From: Linanthus parryae
Taxonomy: Eukaryota; Streptophyta; Magnoliopsida; Ericales; Polemoniaceae
Direction of reading: 5' to 3'
DNA length: 64,000 nt
NCBI GenBank assembly: GCA_023055425.1
Contig: JALGPY010000008.1
Span: 7,698,501-7,762,500, forward strand
The translations under genes were made by a program, and so were the position numbers. A model generated the notes under the pieces. It worked only from the letters and a program-made list of their open reading frames with translations, did no database searches and was not told the DNA's origin. Below, piece after piece: positions 31,261-40,024 of the stretch; position 1 is the first letter of the stretch; each line of letters starts with the position of its first letter.

Positions 31261-31593
31261 TTAAAAAGGAGCTAAGAAAGATATCTATATAACAAATGAG
31301 CTTGAGGATTAGTGTATCATAAAAATATACAAAATCAACCAAACAACATTTAGCACTCCAAACAACAATAAGTGAGATAACATGCATGATTAACATTTCT
31401 GATTAGTTGATAAAATCTGTTGATACCATCAAGTAAGATCTCAGACATTCATTCACAAATCACAACCCAAATTTGAGACATTTACAACCATTAGATGACA
31501 ATAGTCCTTTCCTGTTAATCCCTTTCAACCATTAAATTTGGATTTCGTTTCAAATCTGCCACTAAAATAGTCTTAATCTGAATCTGAAGAATC

Positions 31594-33327
31594 TTAATCC
31601 GGTGTTATGGAACACATGACGCAAGCGACTGCCTCAATCTGATTAATATAAGTGCATCGATCGCAAGGCCAGCCATCCGACGGCGGCATTCGCTGACTAC
31701 TGCTGCCCCCCTCATTCGGTACTACTGGTAGCCCCTTCTCTAACGCTGCCACCAGTTTCTCAAAGTAATTCCGCGTCACACTCGTCAATCCCACCAGCTT
31801 CTTACGAAACTCTTTGAATGCATCCACCGACTTGTCCTCCTCCTCATCCTCAAACACGTCGTCGAGGTTTAGCTGCTTACGGAACTCTTTGACAGTATCC
31901 GCGTCCTCCTCCTCCTCCTCAAACACGTTCTTGTCTAGGAGGTCTAGCTGCTTCCTCATTTCCTTCTCGGCAAAACCATGAAGCCTTTCGAGTTCCCTCT
32001 CGGCCTCTCCTTGAACAAACTCAAACAGCTGCTTCTTTTTAGTTTCATTCTCCGGTAAGAAGTACCCGTACGCGTAAGTCCATTTCAAAACCCGGCGACA
32101 CTCCACCACCTGCTTCCAAGCATCCACCACAAAATCCATGTCTTCCACCGCCGGTTTATCCTTCAATACACTAATAAGCTTCGGGATTGTTTCCGTCTTC
32201 ACCTTCTTTAAATCGTCCAAAGATCGCTTCCAGGACTTGTGGTTAGCAGCCCACCGCTCGTAGTAATGCCTGTACCTCTTTATCTCCAACTTGGCTAGCC
32301 GTCTCTCCTGCTCGCCTTCTATTAATTCTCCACTCTTCTTGCTCGCATTATAGATGTTGCAATTGTAGAAATCCCCGCCACTATGATCCTTCCAATCTTT
32401 GAGGCAGAGCCAGCAGAACTGGTGGCGGCATGGCGCCCCGCAGGTCATGTGCATGCAGCCGTCGTTCTTCTCGATCGGCCTCCTGCACTTCGGGCAGGGC
32501 TTCGAGTTCGCAACGATCCACGCCGTGTTCTTCGACTCCGAGGTGTTCTTCGCGATCCAATTCTTCACTGTCTCGCAATCCATGGGGCTGTGAGGTTCCT
32601 CGTTACAGTTCCAGCAAAAAAACCCATTCCCGCAGTCGCAGTACACGTCGTGGTGGGTCCCGCCGCCCCCACTGCTGCGACGGATGATGAATTCGCACCC
32701 TGGGGCAGGGCACCACTTTGTGTCCAGGCCCAACTCGACGTAAGAGCGAGCAAGGATATTGGCGTATTTTGCCTTGTCTCTGCGGCCCGCTAGTGAGTCG
32801 ATCACGTCTTGGCCGACCGCAGAGCCGCAAGACTGCTCCGGGCACCTTAGTGTCAGGCACCCCGAGCCGCTCTCCACCGCTGCACGGATATAACGCTTCC
32901 AGCACCTTTTACAGTAATAGTGACAGCAATTGGTGGAGGAACTGACTTTGCGAAATGGGTGTCTCTCCAAACAGATCCCGCACTTTGCTGATCTTTTTCT
33001 CTTGCGGGGGGTTTTGGACTCTGGAAACAACCCCACCGCCTTCCGGACGGCTTCCTCGTCGGAAAACCACGCCTCATGCAGCTTGTGGACACTCCAGTGA
33101 TGGTGGAGAAGGAGAGTTATGGCGGCTGATCGGGGTACAGAGAGGACGGCGCAAACCTCGGAGATTGCATCCTCTTGATGGCGACGGATATCAGCTTGGG
33201 TCATTATGGTGTGGTTTTTCGTTTCAGTCTTTGAAAGATCTTCAGTTAAGTCTGCTTCATTGTAAACATCTTCTTCTTCTTCATATTCGTATCCATCGGA
33301 TCCCTGGCTGTAATCATCAATCGCCAT
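31594..33327 (-). CDS. ARI: ARIADNE-type RBR E3 ubiquitin ligase
   Basis: 577 residues, uninterrupted. It transfers ubiquitin from an E2 to a substrate through a cysteine intermediate. Order of parts: an acidic N-terminus (1-30), a UBA-like segment (about 45-100), RING1 (C116, C119, C134, H136, C139, C142, C162, C167), IBR (C206, C211, C230, C232, C238, C241, H246, C251), RING2 (C278, C281, C296, C300, C305, C308) with the catalytic cysteine C291 in NDGCMHMTC, the Ariadne autoinhibitory helices (about 330-530), and a C-terminal RanBP2-type zinc finger (W553, C555, C558, C569, C572). This layout fits the plant ARI5/7/8 group. Residues 469-513 are an acidic stretch containing a doubled EFRK segment. 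Family genes of this group are, to my knowledge, multi-exon, so an uninterrupted copy may be retroposed, yet all catalytic and zinc ligands are kept. Start chosen at the first ATG after a 3' splice site. Confidence 0.93.
   Translation of the reverse strand: MAIDDYSQGSDGYEYEEEEDVYNEADLTEDLSKTETKNHTIMTQADIRRHQEDAISEVCAVLSVPRSAAITLLLHHHWSVHKLHEAWFSDEEAVRKAVGLFPESKTPRKRKRSAKCGICLERHPFRKVSSSTNCCHYYCKRCWKRYIRAAVESGSGCLTLRCPEQSCGSAVGQDVIDSLAGRRDKAKYANILARSYVELGLDTKWCPAPGCEFIIRRSSGGGGTHHDVYCDCGNGFFCWNCNEEPHSPMDCETVKNWIAKNTSESKNTAWIVANSKPCPKCRRPIEKNDGCMHMTCGAPCRHQFCWLCLKDWKDHSGGDFYNCNIYNASKKSGELIEGEQERRLAKLEIKRYRHYYERWAANHKSWKRSLDDLKKVKTETIPKLISVLKDKPAVEDMDFVVDAWKQVVECRRVLKWTYAYGYFLPENETKKKQLFEFVQGEAERELERLHGFAEKEMRKQLDLLDKNVFEEEEEDADTVKEFRKQLNLDDVFEDEEEDKSVDAFKEFRKKLVGLTSVTRNYFEKLVAALEKGLPVVPNEGGSSSQRMPPSDGWPCDRCTYINQIEAVACVMCSITPD
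31789..31923 (-). repeat. Internal duplication in the ARI coding region
   Basis: Codons 469-491 (FEEEEEDADTVKEFRKQL...) and 492-513 (FEDEEEDKSVDAFKEFRKKL...) are an imperfect tandem repeat, also visible in the DNA (CTCCTCCTC...CAAACACGT twice). It lengthens the acidic linker of the Ariadne domain without breaking the frame. Confidence 0.75.
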
Positions 33328-33590
33328 GGTTTACGCTAACCTGAAATGGAAAACCCAAAGAGTTGTTATTCTAAACAAGGAGAAGCTATAACCGATAAGA
33401 CATGAATTCAAGTAAGACATGAATAATCAAAACCCCCACTTTTACATTTCGGAACATCTAACAAATCTAGTAGAGCAGCTATGAACAATAAATTTTGATA
33501 TGTACATACTATTTTTTGATAAAGATTGAAGGCTGTTAGATGTATTTCGAATTCTATATTCCCTGCTCCCTATACTCTGAATTCATGATT

Positions 33591-33788
33591 GCTTTAAATT
33601 TGAAAAAAAGTAATCTAAAGTTATTGAGGAGGGATACGTTTTGGCTATATAATTTTGTCAAGGGAGTGTTATATTTTTCTAAAAAAGAGCTTTAAATTTG
33701 AAAAAAAAAGTAATCTAAAGTTATTGAGGAGGGATACGTTTTGGCTATATAATTTTGTCAAGGGAGTGTTATATTTTTCTAAAAAAGA
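33591..33788 (+). repeat. Recent tandem duplication, unit about 98 bp
   Basis: Unit 1 (33591-33688) and unit 2 (33689-33788) differ only in the length of an A run: both run from GCTTTAAATTTGAAAAAAA to TTATATTTTTCTAAAAAAGA. Inside the ARI 5'-UTR intron; the frame at 33655 is a by-product. Confidence 0.95.
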
Positions 33789-34606
33789 TTCTAAATATTC
33801 ATTAGTCATTACTTACACAATTCAAGAGGTAAAGGAATCACCATTTTCATCTTTGACTACTTGAGGAGGTTCCCCGTCAAAGATCAATACACAAGTTTGT
33901 ACAATTTTCACACTCACATACTCTACTAAGAAGGAGACCTAACAAAAACTACCGCTCTGAAAAATATTGTTGGGACTCATGTCTACGACGAAATAACTAA
34001 GACTCCTCGCGCTCGTCATTTGAAGGAGGCTTTTAAGTCTTCTCTGGCTAATGTTAATCTCATTCATAACAAGGACAAGTATGTTTTCCATGATTGCTAA
34101 CTTGACTGATCAGAGGTCAAGTACATTTCATGAGATATAAGCAAATAGTGATAATGTAGCATCTTCGATCAGCATAGAAGATGGGTTAATCTCAAGCCAA
34201 CAATCCTGTCACACTGAAGTTAAATCTAGCCGGGACCAGAAGAACTAGAACATTAATATATCATGCATCTCAGCTGCATAATGAATCTTGTGTCCGTCGT
34301 TTCGATAACTAGTACTATTCAGTATTTGTCTAACCATAACAAGAATTGACGATAAATCAACATGGAACAACCAAGCGTATCTGGGATGGAAGCAGAGCGT
34401 TACAACTATATTCTCATTTTAGTATACCAATACATAATGTGAGTTGGCAATGCTAAAGATTCAATTAGCGAAAGGTCGGGAGGGTGTTTCTGCACACGGG
34501 TTTCCTTGAGAAGTGCTAATTATCCGAATCATAAGCAGGGAAGCATATATTGGAAACCAGAAAAGGGTACCTTCAACATTTCTTTTGGAATACCATAAAT
34601 AAAACC

Positions 34607-34637
34607 AAGTTCATTTTGTTGACAACAAAATGAACTT
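34607..34637. repeat. Near-perfect 15-bp-arm palindrome in the ARI intron
   Basis: AAGTTCATTTTGTTG, one A, then the exact inverse. It resembles the hairpin at 25688-25723 (both arms contain GTTCATTT.GT). Confidence 0.85.
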
Positions 34638-35023
34638 AAACCAAAATCACCCAGCAACCCAAAAGAACACCAAAAATGTCATGGATTTTGAACATAGCTA
34701 AACCCATTCAGCTACACTAAGGTCTAGTTTCACAGAGAAAATTGGGGAAGCAAAAACCCTAAGGGCTCTGAGAGCTTCTTCTACCACTCCATTTACGGAA
34801 ACAAAAATCAGTCCATTAACAAAGAAATCCAAATAACAGATGGAATGAGAGTGAAAAGCTTTTTATACCTGGGTGTTAGTCGCGTCACTTCGTCAACACA
34901 AAGCCGTGCAGTTCGCCTGAATCTCTCTTCGTTTTCGACGGCAACGGTGTTGGCTCCTGATTAAACCCTCGTTCTCTATACAAATGGCGAATTGGTCTTT
35001 GAAATATACACTCAATTGACTAA

Positions 35024-35463
35024 GGGCTAGTTTGGGAGTGCTGTGGCTGTGTTAGAAAGCTGCTGTATAAAAACTTTGTGGAAAAACTGTTGTGAATTCT
35101 TGATAAATTTTGTTTGGTAAATATTACGTAAAAGCTGCTGTGAAATATTGATACAGTAGTTTTGTGTTTGGTAAAATCAATTGTGAAGTTGCTGTGAGAG
35201 GGTAAAATGACAAAATATATGACACGTGTCATTTCCGAAAATATAACTATTAATATTTTGAAAAATTGTAAGGTTAAAATCGGTTGTAGATAAATTAATC
35301 AAAAGTTTTCTGGAAAAGCATCTCTCCCTTGCTTCCTGAAAACTGTTGTGGGACAGCAGAAACTGTTCAGAAAAACATAAATTTTATTTTTAGCAAACAA
35401 ACTAAAACTGATTCGGCTGTCGGAAAGCAGTTGTGCGCAACAGAAGCATTCCCAAACTCACCC
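35024..35463. mobile_element. 440-bp TIR transposon next to the ARI promoter
   Basis: Starts GGGCTAGTTTGGGAGTGCTG and ends, read in reverse, GGGTGAGTTTGGGAATGCTT. Flanks are TAA on the left and TTA on the right, compatible with a three-base Harbinger-type target but not identical. No coding. Repeated CAGTTGTG/AACTGTTGTG phrases occur inside. Confidence 0.65.
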
Positions 35464-36164
35464 TTAGAGTAATTTGTCCAAAAAATATCATTCAATTACT
35501 CTATTTATTATCACTTATTTATCTCTCATTTTTTTACGTAAAACTCAATAATTTCTAGTATTATTTACAATATTATTCTAGACACTTGACCTTAACAAGT
35601 GTAATTAATTAAAAGAAATAATCACCAATTTATATAACAGTTAGACAAAAATTATCAAAAGCAAAATATTCAAAAGACTTATCATTTACGTTTCAGAACC
35701 TCAACTCTGGGTCTCGATACTATGTACCTTTTGTGTGTATTTTTGTCTGTGTCTTTATTAGGATTGGTCAATGTCATAATTTTTTATTCACTTTAGCTGT
35801 TTTAAAATTATATCAAATTGAATAAAAACATGTGACATGAATCAATCATAATAAGGATATAGAGAAGGATACACGCAAAGGATACAGAGGGTTCGGCTCA
35901 CAAACTCTCTATCTCTCTCCTCTGCAACTTACCCTCTGCATCTATGGCTTCCTCAACCTCTGGAAGTGCTTCATCTTCAGCCGTAGCCCCTAGACTCCCA
36001 TCTCCGATGTAGTACTAACTTCCGCCGGTCCTGCCACGTCATGGGACCCGTCGTTGAACCAAATTGTCTCAGTCTTGCCAAGACGAACCCGATTGTGGCT
36101 AAACAAATCATCCCAACGAACCAAACTCGTTCCGAACGAACAAACTCGTCCCTGACCGATTTAG
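35464..36164. other. Intergenic, no gene recognised
   Basis: AT-rich, then CT-rich near 35905-35945. 36040-36150 repeats CGAACCAAACTCGT/CGAACAAACTCGTCC several times. Confidence 0.35.
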
Positions 36165-36588
36165 TTTATCCCCGACGATTAGGATCGTATGTGTTTGTCT
36201 ATTTTTAGAAGTGAAAAAAGTCAATATGTTGCTGATTTTATGTTGTTGTCATTGTAGTAGCATTAGTGGATGAGTTGATTAGTAGACTTGGGTATCACTC
36301 TAGAGATTATGCGTTTGCGTCATGCAAACTGCAACAATCTTTGTAACCCATTTTGCCAGTAGCAACTGGTCCCGGACGAATCCCTGACAATTAGGTTTGT
36401 AGAGTTTGTCTATTCTCAAAAGCTAAGAGTTGTTATATTATATATTTTTATGTTATAATTGTAATAGTAGAATTAGTGGATGAGTTGGTTAGTGGATGAG
36501 TTATTCACTTAAGGGTTTATGTGTTTGAGTCTTTTAAGCAACAATAATTTTTGCAAATAACCATTTTTGCCAGCATCAACTATTTATA
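36165..36588 (+). repeat. Diverged tandem duplication, period about 210 bp
   Basis: Ordered shared phrases: CCCGACGATTAGGATCGTATG / CCTGACAATTAGGTTTGTAGA, GTTTGTCTATT, TTAGTGGATGAGTTG, TTATGCGTTTG / TTATGTGTTTG, and TTTTGCCAG.A.CAACT. Non-coding. Confidence 0.65.
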
Positions 36589-36864
36589 AACAATTACATA
36601 ATTTTTTAAAATTGTCTTAAGTGAGACCCCATCACTTTCCAATATTAGAATAACAGTTATTCGAGGTTCAAGTCATGGCAACTGCAGTTACTCTTCTATT
36701 GTGGTTTTGAGGCGGTGTTAGAGGGGCAATTAGGATTTTTGTCTCCACCTTTATTATTATCTTTTATAAGAAAGACAATTTCCAGTGAGAAGTCATGCCC
36801 AAAACATCAAAGTTGTTTACATTTTCTGTCAATTGGGAAATAACTGAGTAGTAAGACATATTGT

Positions 36865-37415
36865 TAGAGATGGAAATAAGTTGAATCTCGATCGGAGGCC
36901 CTTCTCGATCCAGATCCGACCACGAGAAATGGGATTCAGATCTGTTCGGATCATCACCGGATTTGAATCAGATCGGATTGGGTCTCATTCGGCTGATCCA
37001 AATCCGATCCGTAGATCCATATAGTACGTGGTCGGATCGGATTCGGACCGGATCTAGTTTGAGTTTTAAATAAATTGAAAAATAACATAAAAAATAAACA
37101 CTAATTCATACGCCAAGGTATGTTCGTAAGTTATGAAACCTAAAAAAAAGAAATAATTTTGTAAGTTGGAGTTATTATAGTATTTTTCATGTAAATGTAA
37201 GTGTGGAGGTAATAGTGATATATTTGTAAGCACACATATAAGTCAGATCGGATCGGAACCCGGTGGATCTGCCCTCATATGCAAATCCAAATCCAAATCC
37301 GTTCGGGTCTGGCTTTTCGGATCCGAATCCGATCCAGTAGATCGGATTCGGATCCGATCAATTCGGCTCGGATCAATCGGATCTCAGATCGGATCAGACC
37401 ATATTGCCGTCCCTA
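36865..37415. mobile_element. Non-autonomous hAT element rich in GATCCGATC motifs
   Basis: 551 bp. Ends TAGAGATGGAAATA and, in reverse, TAGGGACGGCAATA, typical of plant hAT termini. The flanks CATATTGT (36857-36864) and CATATCGT (37416-37423) are an 8-bp target duplication with one change. About 200 bases at each end are filled with GGATCCGAT/CGGATCGGA variants in both orientations; the centre is plain AT-rich sequence. No transposase. Confidence 0.8.
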
Positions 37416-37770
37416 CATATCGTCTTCTACATAACCTTTCTCTGCAAAAAGATAGCCAATTAATTACCATCTCTTCCAACGAAGGAGAAAGACGAAGTAA
37501 CAAAATTGACTTTCAAATTTTTAACCTTCTACCTTTGTTTACCATGATGTTTTTTGGAAGGGGTTCCAACTATGAATTTTTATAAGAATTTTTTAGTGCT
37601 CCAAGTACAGTAAAATCTGTATAAATTAATACTCGATAAAATTAATAATTTGTGCAGTCCCAACTTGGGACAAGTACAAAATTGGATATCAATCAATAAA
37701 ATAATAAGATAATAATTTTTTTAAAATCTCAATATATATATTGGTCCCAACGCAACTATAAATTAATAAG

Positions 37771-37947
37771 GAAAATGCTAAACGTCACCTTTTTTTCTTC
37801 ACCCTTCAAGTTCACCCCTTATGTGGATGTATTTTATTGGTGATGTAATTATAAAAATATCTTAAAATAAATAATTACAACAATCATATTTTGACACATA
37901 GGATGTGAACTTGGAGAGTGAAGAAAAAAGGGTGAAGCATAGCGGCC
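37771..37947 (-). mobile_element. 177-bp MITE, copy 2 (reverse)
   Basis: Reverse-complement partner of 12894-13070 with the same length: starts GAAAATGCTAAACGTCACC and ends AAGCATAGCGGCC. Confidence 0.65.
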
Positions 37948-38609
37948 ATCAATTAATAATTACTAAAAGATTTCAAATTCTAAAAATGTCTAGTAAAAGA
38001 CGAATCTATGGTCACTTGTTTTTGTTGAACTTCAAGTCAAGATTGAGTTCATCTTTGAATCTCCTCGTTGCACTTAAGAGTTGGGGCATTGTCTTCTCGT
38101 ATTGCAACAAAAGGTTGTGAACAGTTGTTGTTGCTTCTAATGCTTCTTTCGAGTGGCCAGTGTCACAGCTATTAAATCATCACCAAATTCGTCATCGACC
38201 GGATTTTGAATGGTTTCCGCCATAATTTCTTTAATTGACATTTTATAGCGATCAATTTATAACCATGTTTAATGTATTGCATTGACACAATTGACCAACT
38301 TTTTTACTTATTCAAAATATTGAACTTGACAAATTCAATTAATTTATGAATGTACATTCATAGGATGTGTCTTGAGATTATTTTTTTGTAATATATTTTT
38401 CATCTCCAACTAATATACATTGTAACTAAAACATTTGACTTGAAAATTTAAATTCATATGTAAAACTTTTCTTAAATTAAAAAGATATCATTTTTTAATA
38501 TAATAATATCTCGCTAAATTAATAAAATATTTTATTTTAATCCTAAAATTAATTTATGTCCGGAACCAACAAGTACTATCAACCATTGGAGTAATTATTG
38601 CTTGCTCCA
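37948..38609. other. Intergenic, AT-rich, no gene recognised
   Basis: 37948-38150 has an open frame of no recognisable family; the rest is very AT-rich. The stretch 37620-37770 just before the MITE is similar in character. Confidence 0.35.
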
Positions 38610-38760
38610 AGAGCAAATACGACGTAGTGCTCTAATCAATACATCACATGACACGTCAGGAATATGTAGGAATTCGCTTTCTTTTGTCTGCCACTCATTT
38701 TCTTTCTTCCTGATGTGTCATGTGTTGTATTAATTAGAGCACCACGTCATATTTGCTCTT
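38610..38760. mobile_element. 151-bp foldback MITE
   Basis: Inverted repeats of about 54 bases (AAGAGCAAATACGACGTAGT... at the left; the same with a few changes in reverse from the right) surround a short core. No coding. The target duplication is unclear. Confidence 0.75.
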
Positions 38761-39038
38761 AGAGGAAAGAAAAATTTCTCCAACCATTGACAATTTTCTA
38801 ATGATGCACTCTAAAATTACTCATTTTTAATAGCTTTAAATGCTGAAACGTGGTGGTGTTGGCTAATGTGAATGGGAGAAAACAAATGTAACGTACCCCA
38901 AACAGAAAACTAAATTGAATTGAATTTGCAATAAATGCCTCCAGAAATATACAATTGGATAAGTACTGCAATCTCTCCTGACCCGACCCCACCTCCTCCA
39001 ATGGGAGAGGCCCACCCTACCATTCCCGATTCATCTCT

Positions 39039-39811
39039 GGGTAAAAGACACTTTCACCCCCTCTAGTTTCGAAAAGACACTTTCACCCCTTATTGTACCA
39101 AACTTAAGTAATTTACACCCCATATTATTATACCGCCAGTCTGAGATTGAGAACTGTCAGTAAAAATAATTTTGGGACAAATTTGCCCTCACGTTATGAG
39201 AATTGTAGGCATTACCCTATGTCATATTAGACTTATTGGCCTCGTTCGAGTAAGCTAAATCATAAGATAGATGGATTTTCAAAAATCCGGCAAAAAGAAC
39301 AGATTTTGTAGAAGAAGACTCGAATCCAGTTAGGTTTGACCTGGATCGGGATGGGCCCGACTGGGATCCGGCTGGGTTGTTCGTTAACATGACACTCCCT
39401 GGTTGGATAATATGCGATCGACCTAGTCATACCCGGATCCGGTTACACGTTTTGACACTGAAAAATGTTTTAAAAATAACTGGAATGACTTTTAAAGTAC
39501 CCCGATTCGAGTAATACCAAAAATCATAAAATCTATCCCCTCATCCAAACGAGTCAGATTACAATTCAAAATTGCATCTATCTATCACTTAATTCCGCTT
39601 ACCCAAACGAGGCCGATATGGAGGTCGAATTTGTCTCTAAAATTATTTTCAGTGACATATCCCACTACTCCCAAACTTAAGCCGTCACAGTCAAAGAATA
39701 TAAATTACCTGGAGTCCACCACATTGGAGGGGTGTAAGTGTACTTTTTGAAACTAAAAGGGGTAAAATTATCATTCAGTGAAACTAGAGGGTGTGAAAGT
39801 GTCCTTAACCC
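39039..39811. mobile_element. Mutator-like element upstream of the KRP gene
   Basis: 773 bp with terminal inverted repeats GGGTAAAAGACACTTTCACC and GGGTTAAGGACACTTTCACA, each followed by CCCTCTAGTTTC. A perfect 9-bp duplication, TTCATCTCT (39030-39038 and 39812-39820), proves insertion and fits Mutator. There is no transposase. It ends about 213 bases before the KRP start codon, so it lies in the promoter or near the transcription start. Confidence 0.9.
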
Positions 39812-39820
39812 TTCATCTCT

Positions 39821-40024
39821 CTCTAACCAACAACTGCAAACCTCCTCTCTCTCACTAACCAACAACAACAAACACCAGAAGAAAAAGAAAAGAAAAAGCT
39901 CCTCCCTTTTTCCACCTCTCTCTCTCCTTCTCTTCTTCTCTGCAATCTCTCTCTCTCTCTCTCCACCTCCATTACCGTTTGGGGGAGGAGAGGAACAAGA
40001 ATCACCAGAAACACCTCTCAATAA
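39821..40024 (+). promoter_or_regulatory. CT-rich 5' UTR/promoter of the KRP gene
   Basis: Pyrimidine-rich, with CTCTCTCTCTCTCTC near 39945-39963, common in plant 5' leaders and core promoters. It lies between the Mutator-like element and the ATG at 40025. The transcription start cannot be read from sequence. Confidence 0.45.

Larger units (their letters stand above)
33328..34975 (-). promoter_or_regulatory. 5' UTR with intron and promoter of the ARI gene
   Basis: An acceptor (CCATTTCAG) ends at 33341, 14 bases before the ATG. A matching donor (ACCCAG|GTATAAA) lies at 34869/34868, downstream of a GC-richer segment of about 100 bases (34869 to about 34970) that looks like a 5'-UTR exon. The intron would be about 1.53 kb. 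The promoter would then lie against the MITE starting at 35024. Inferred from splice signals only. Confidence 0.55.

Noticed and set aside
32381..33344. Many open frames overlapping the ARI gene
   Set aside because: They are other-frame shadows of a well-conserved RBR ligase.
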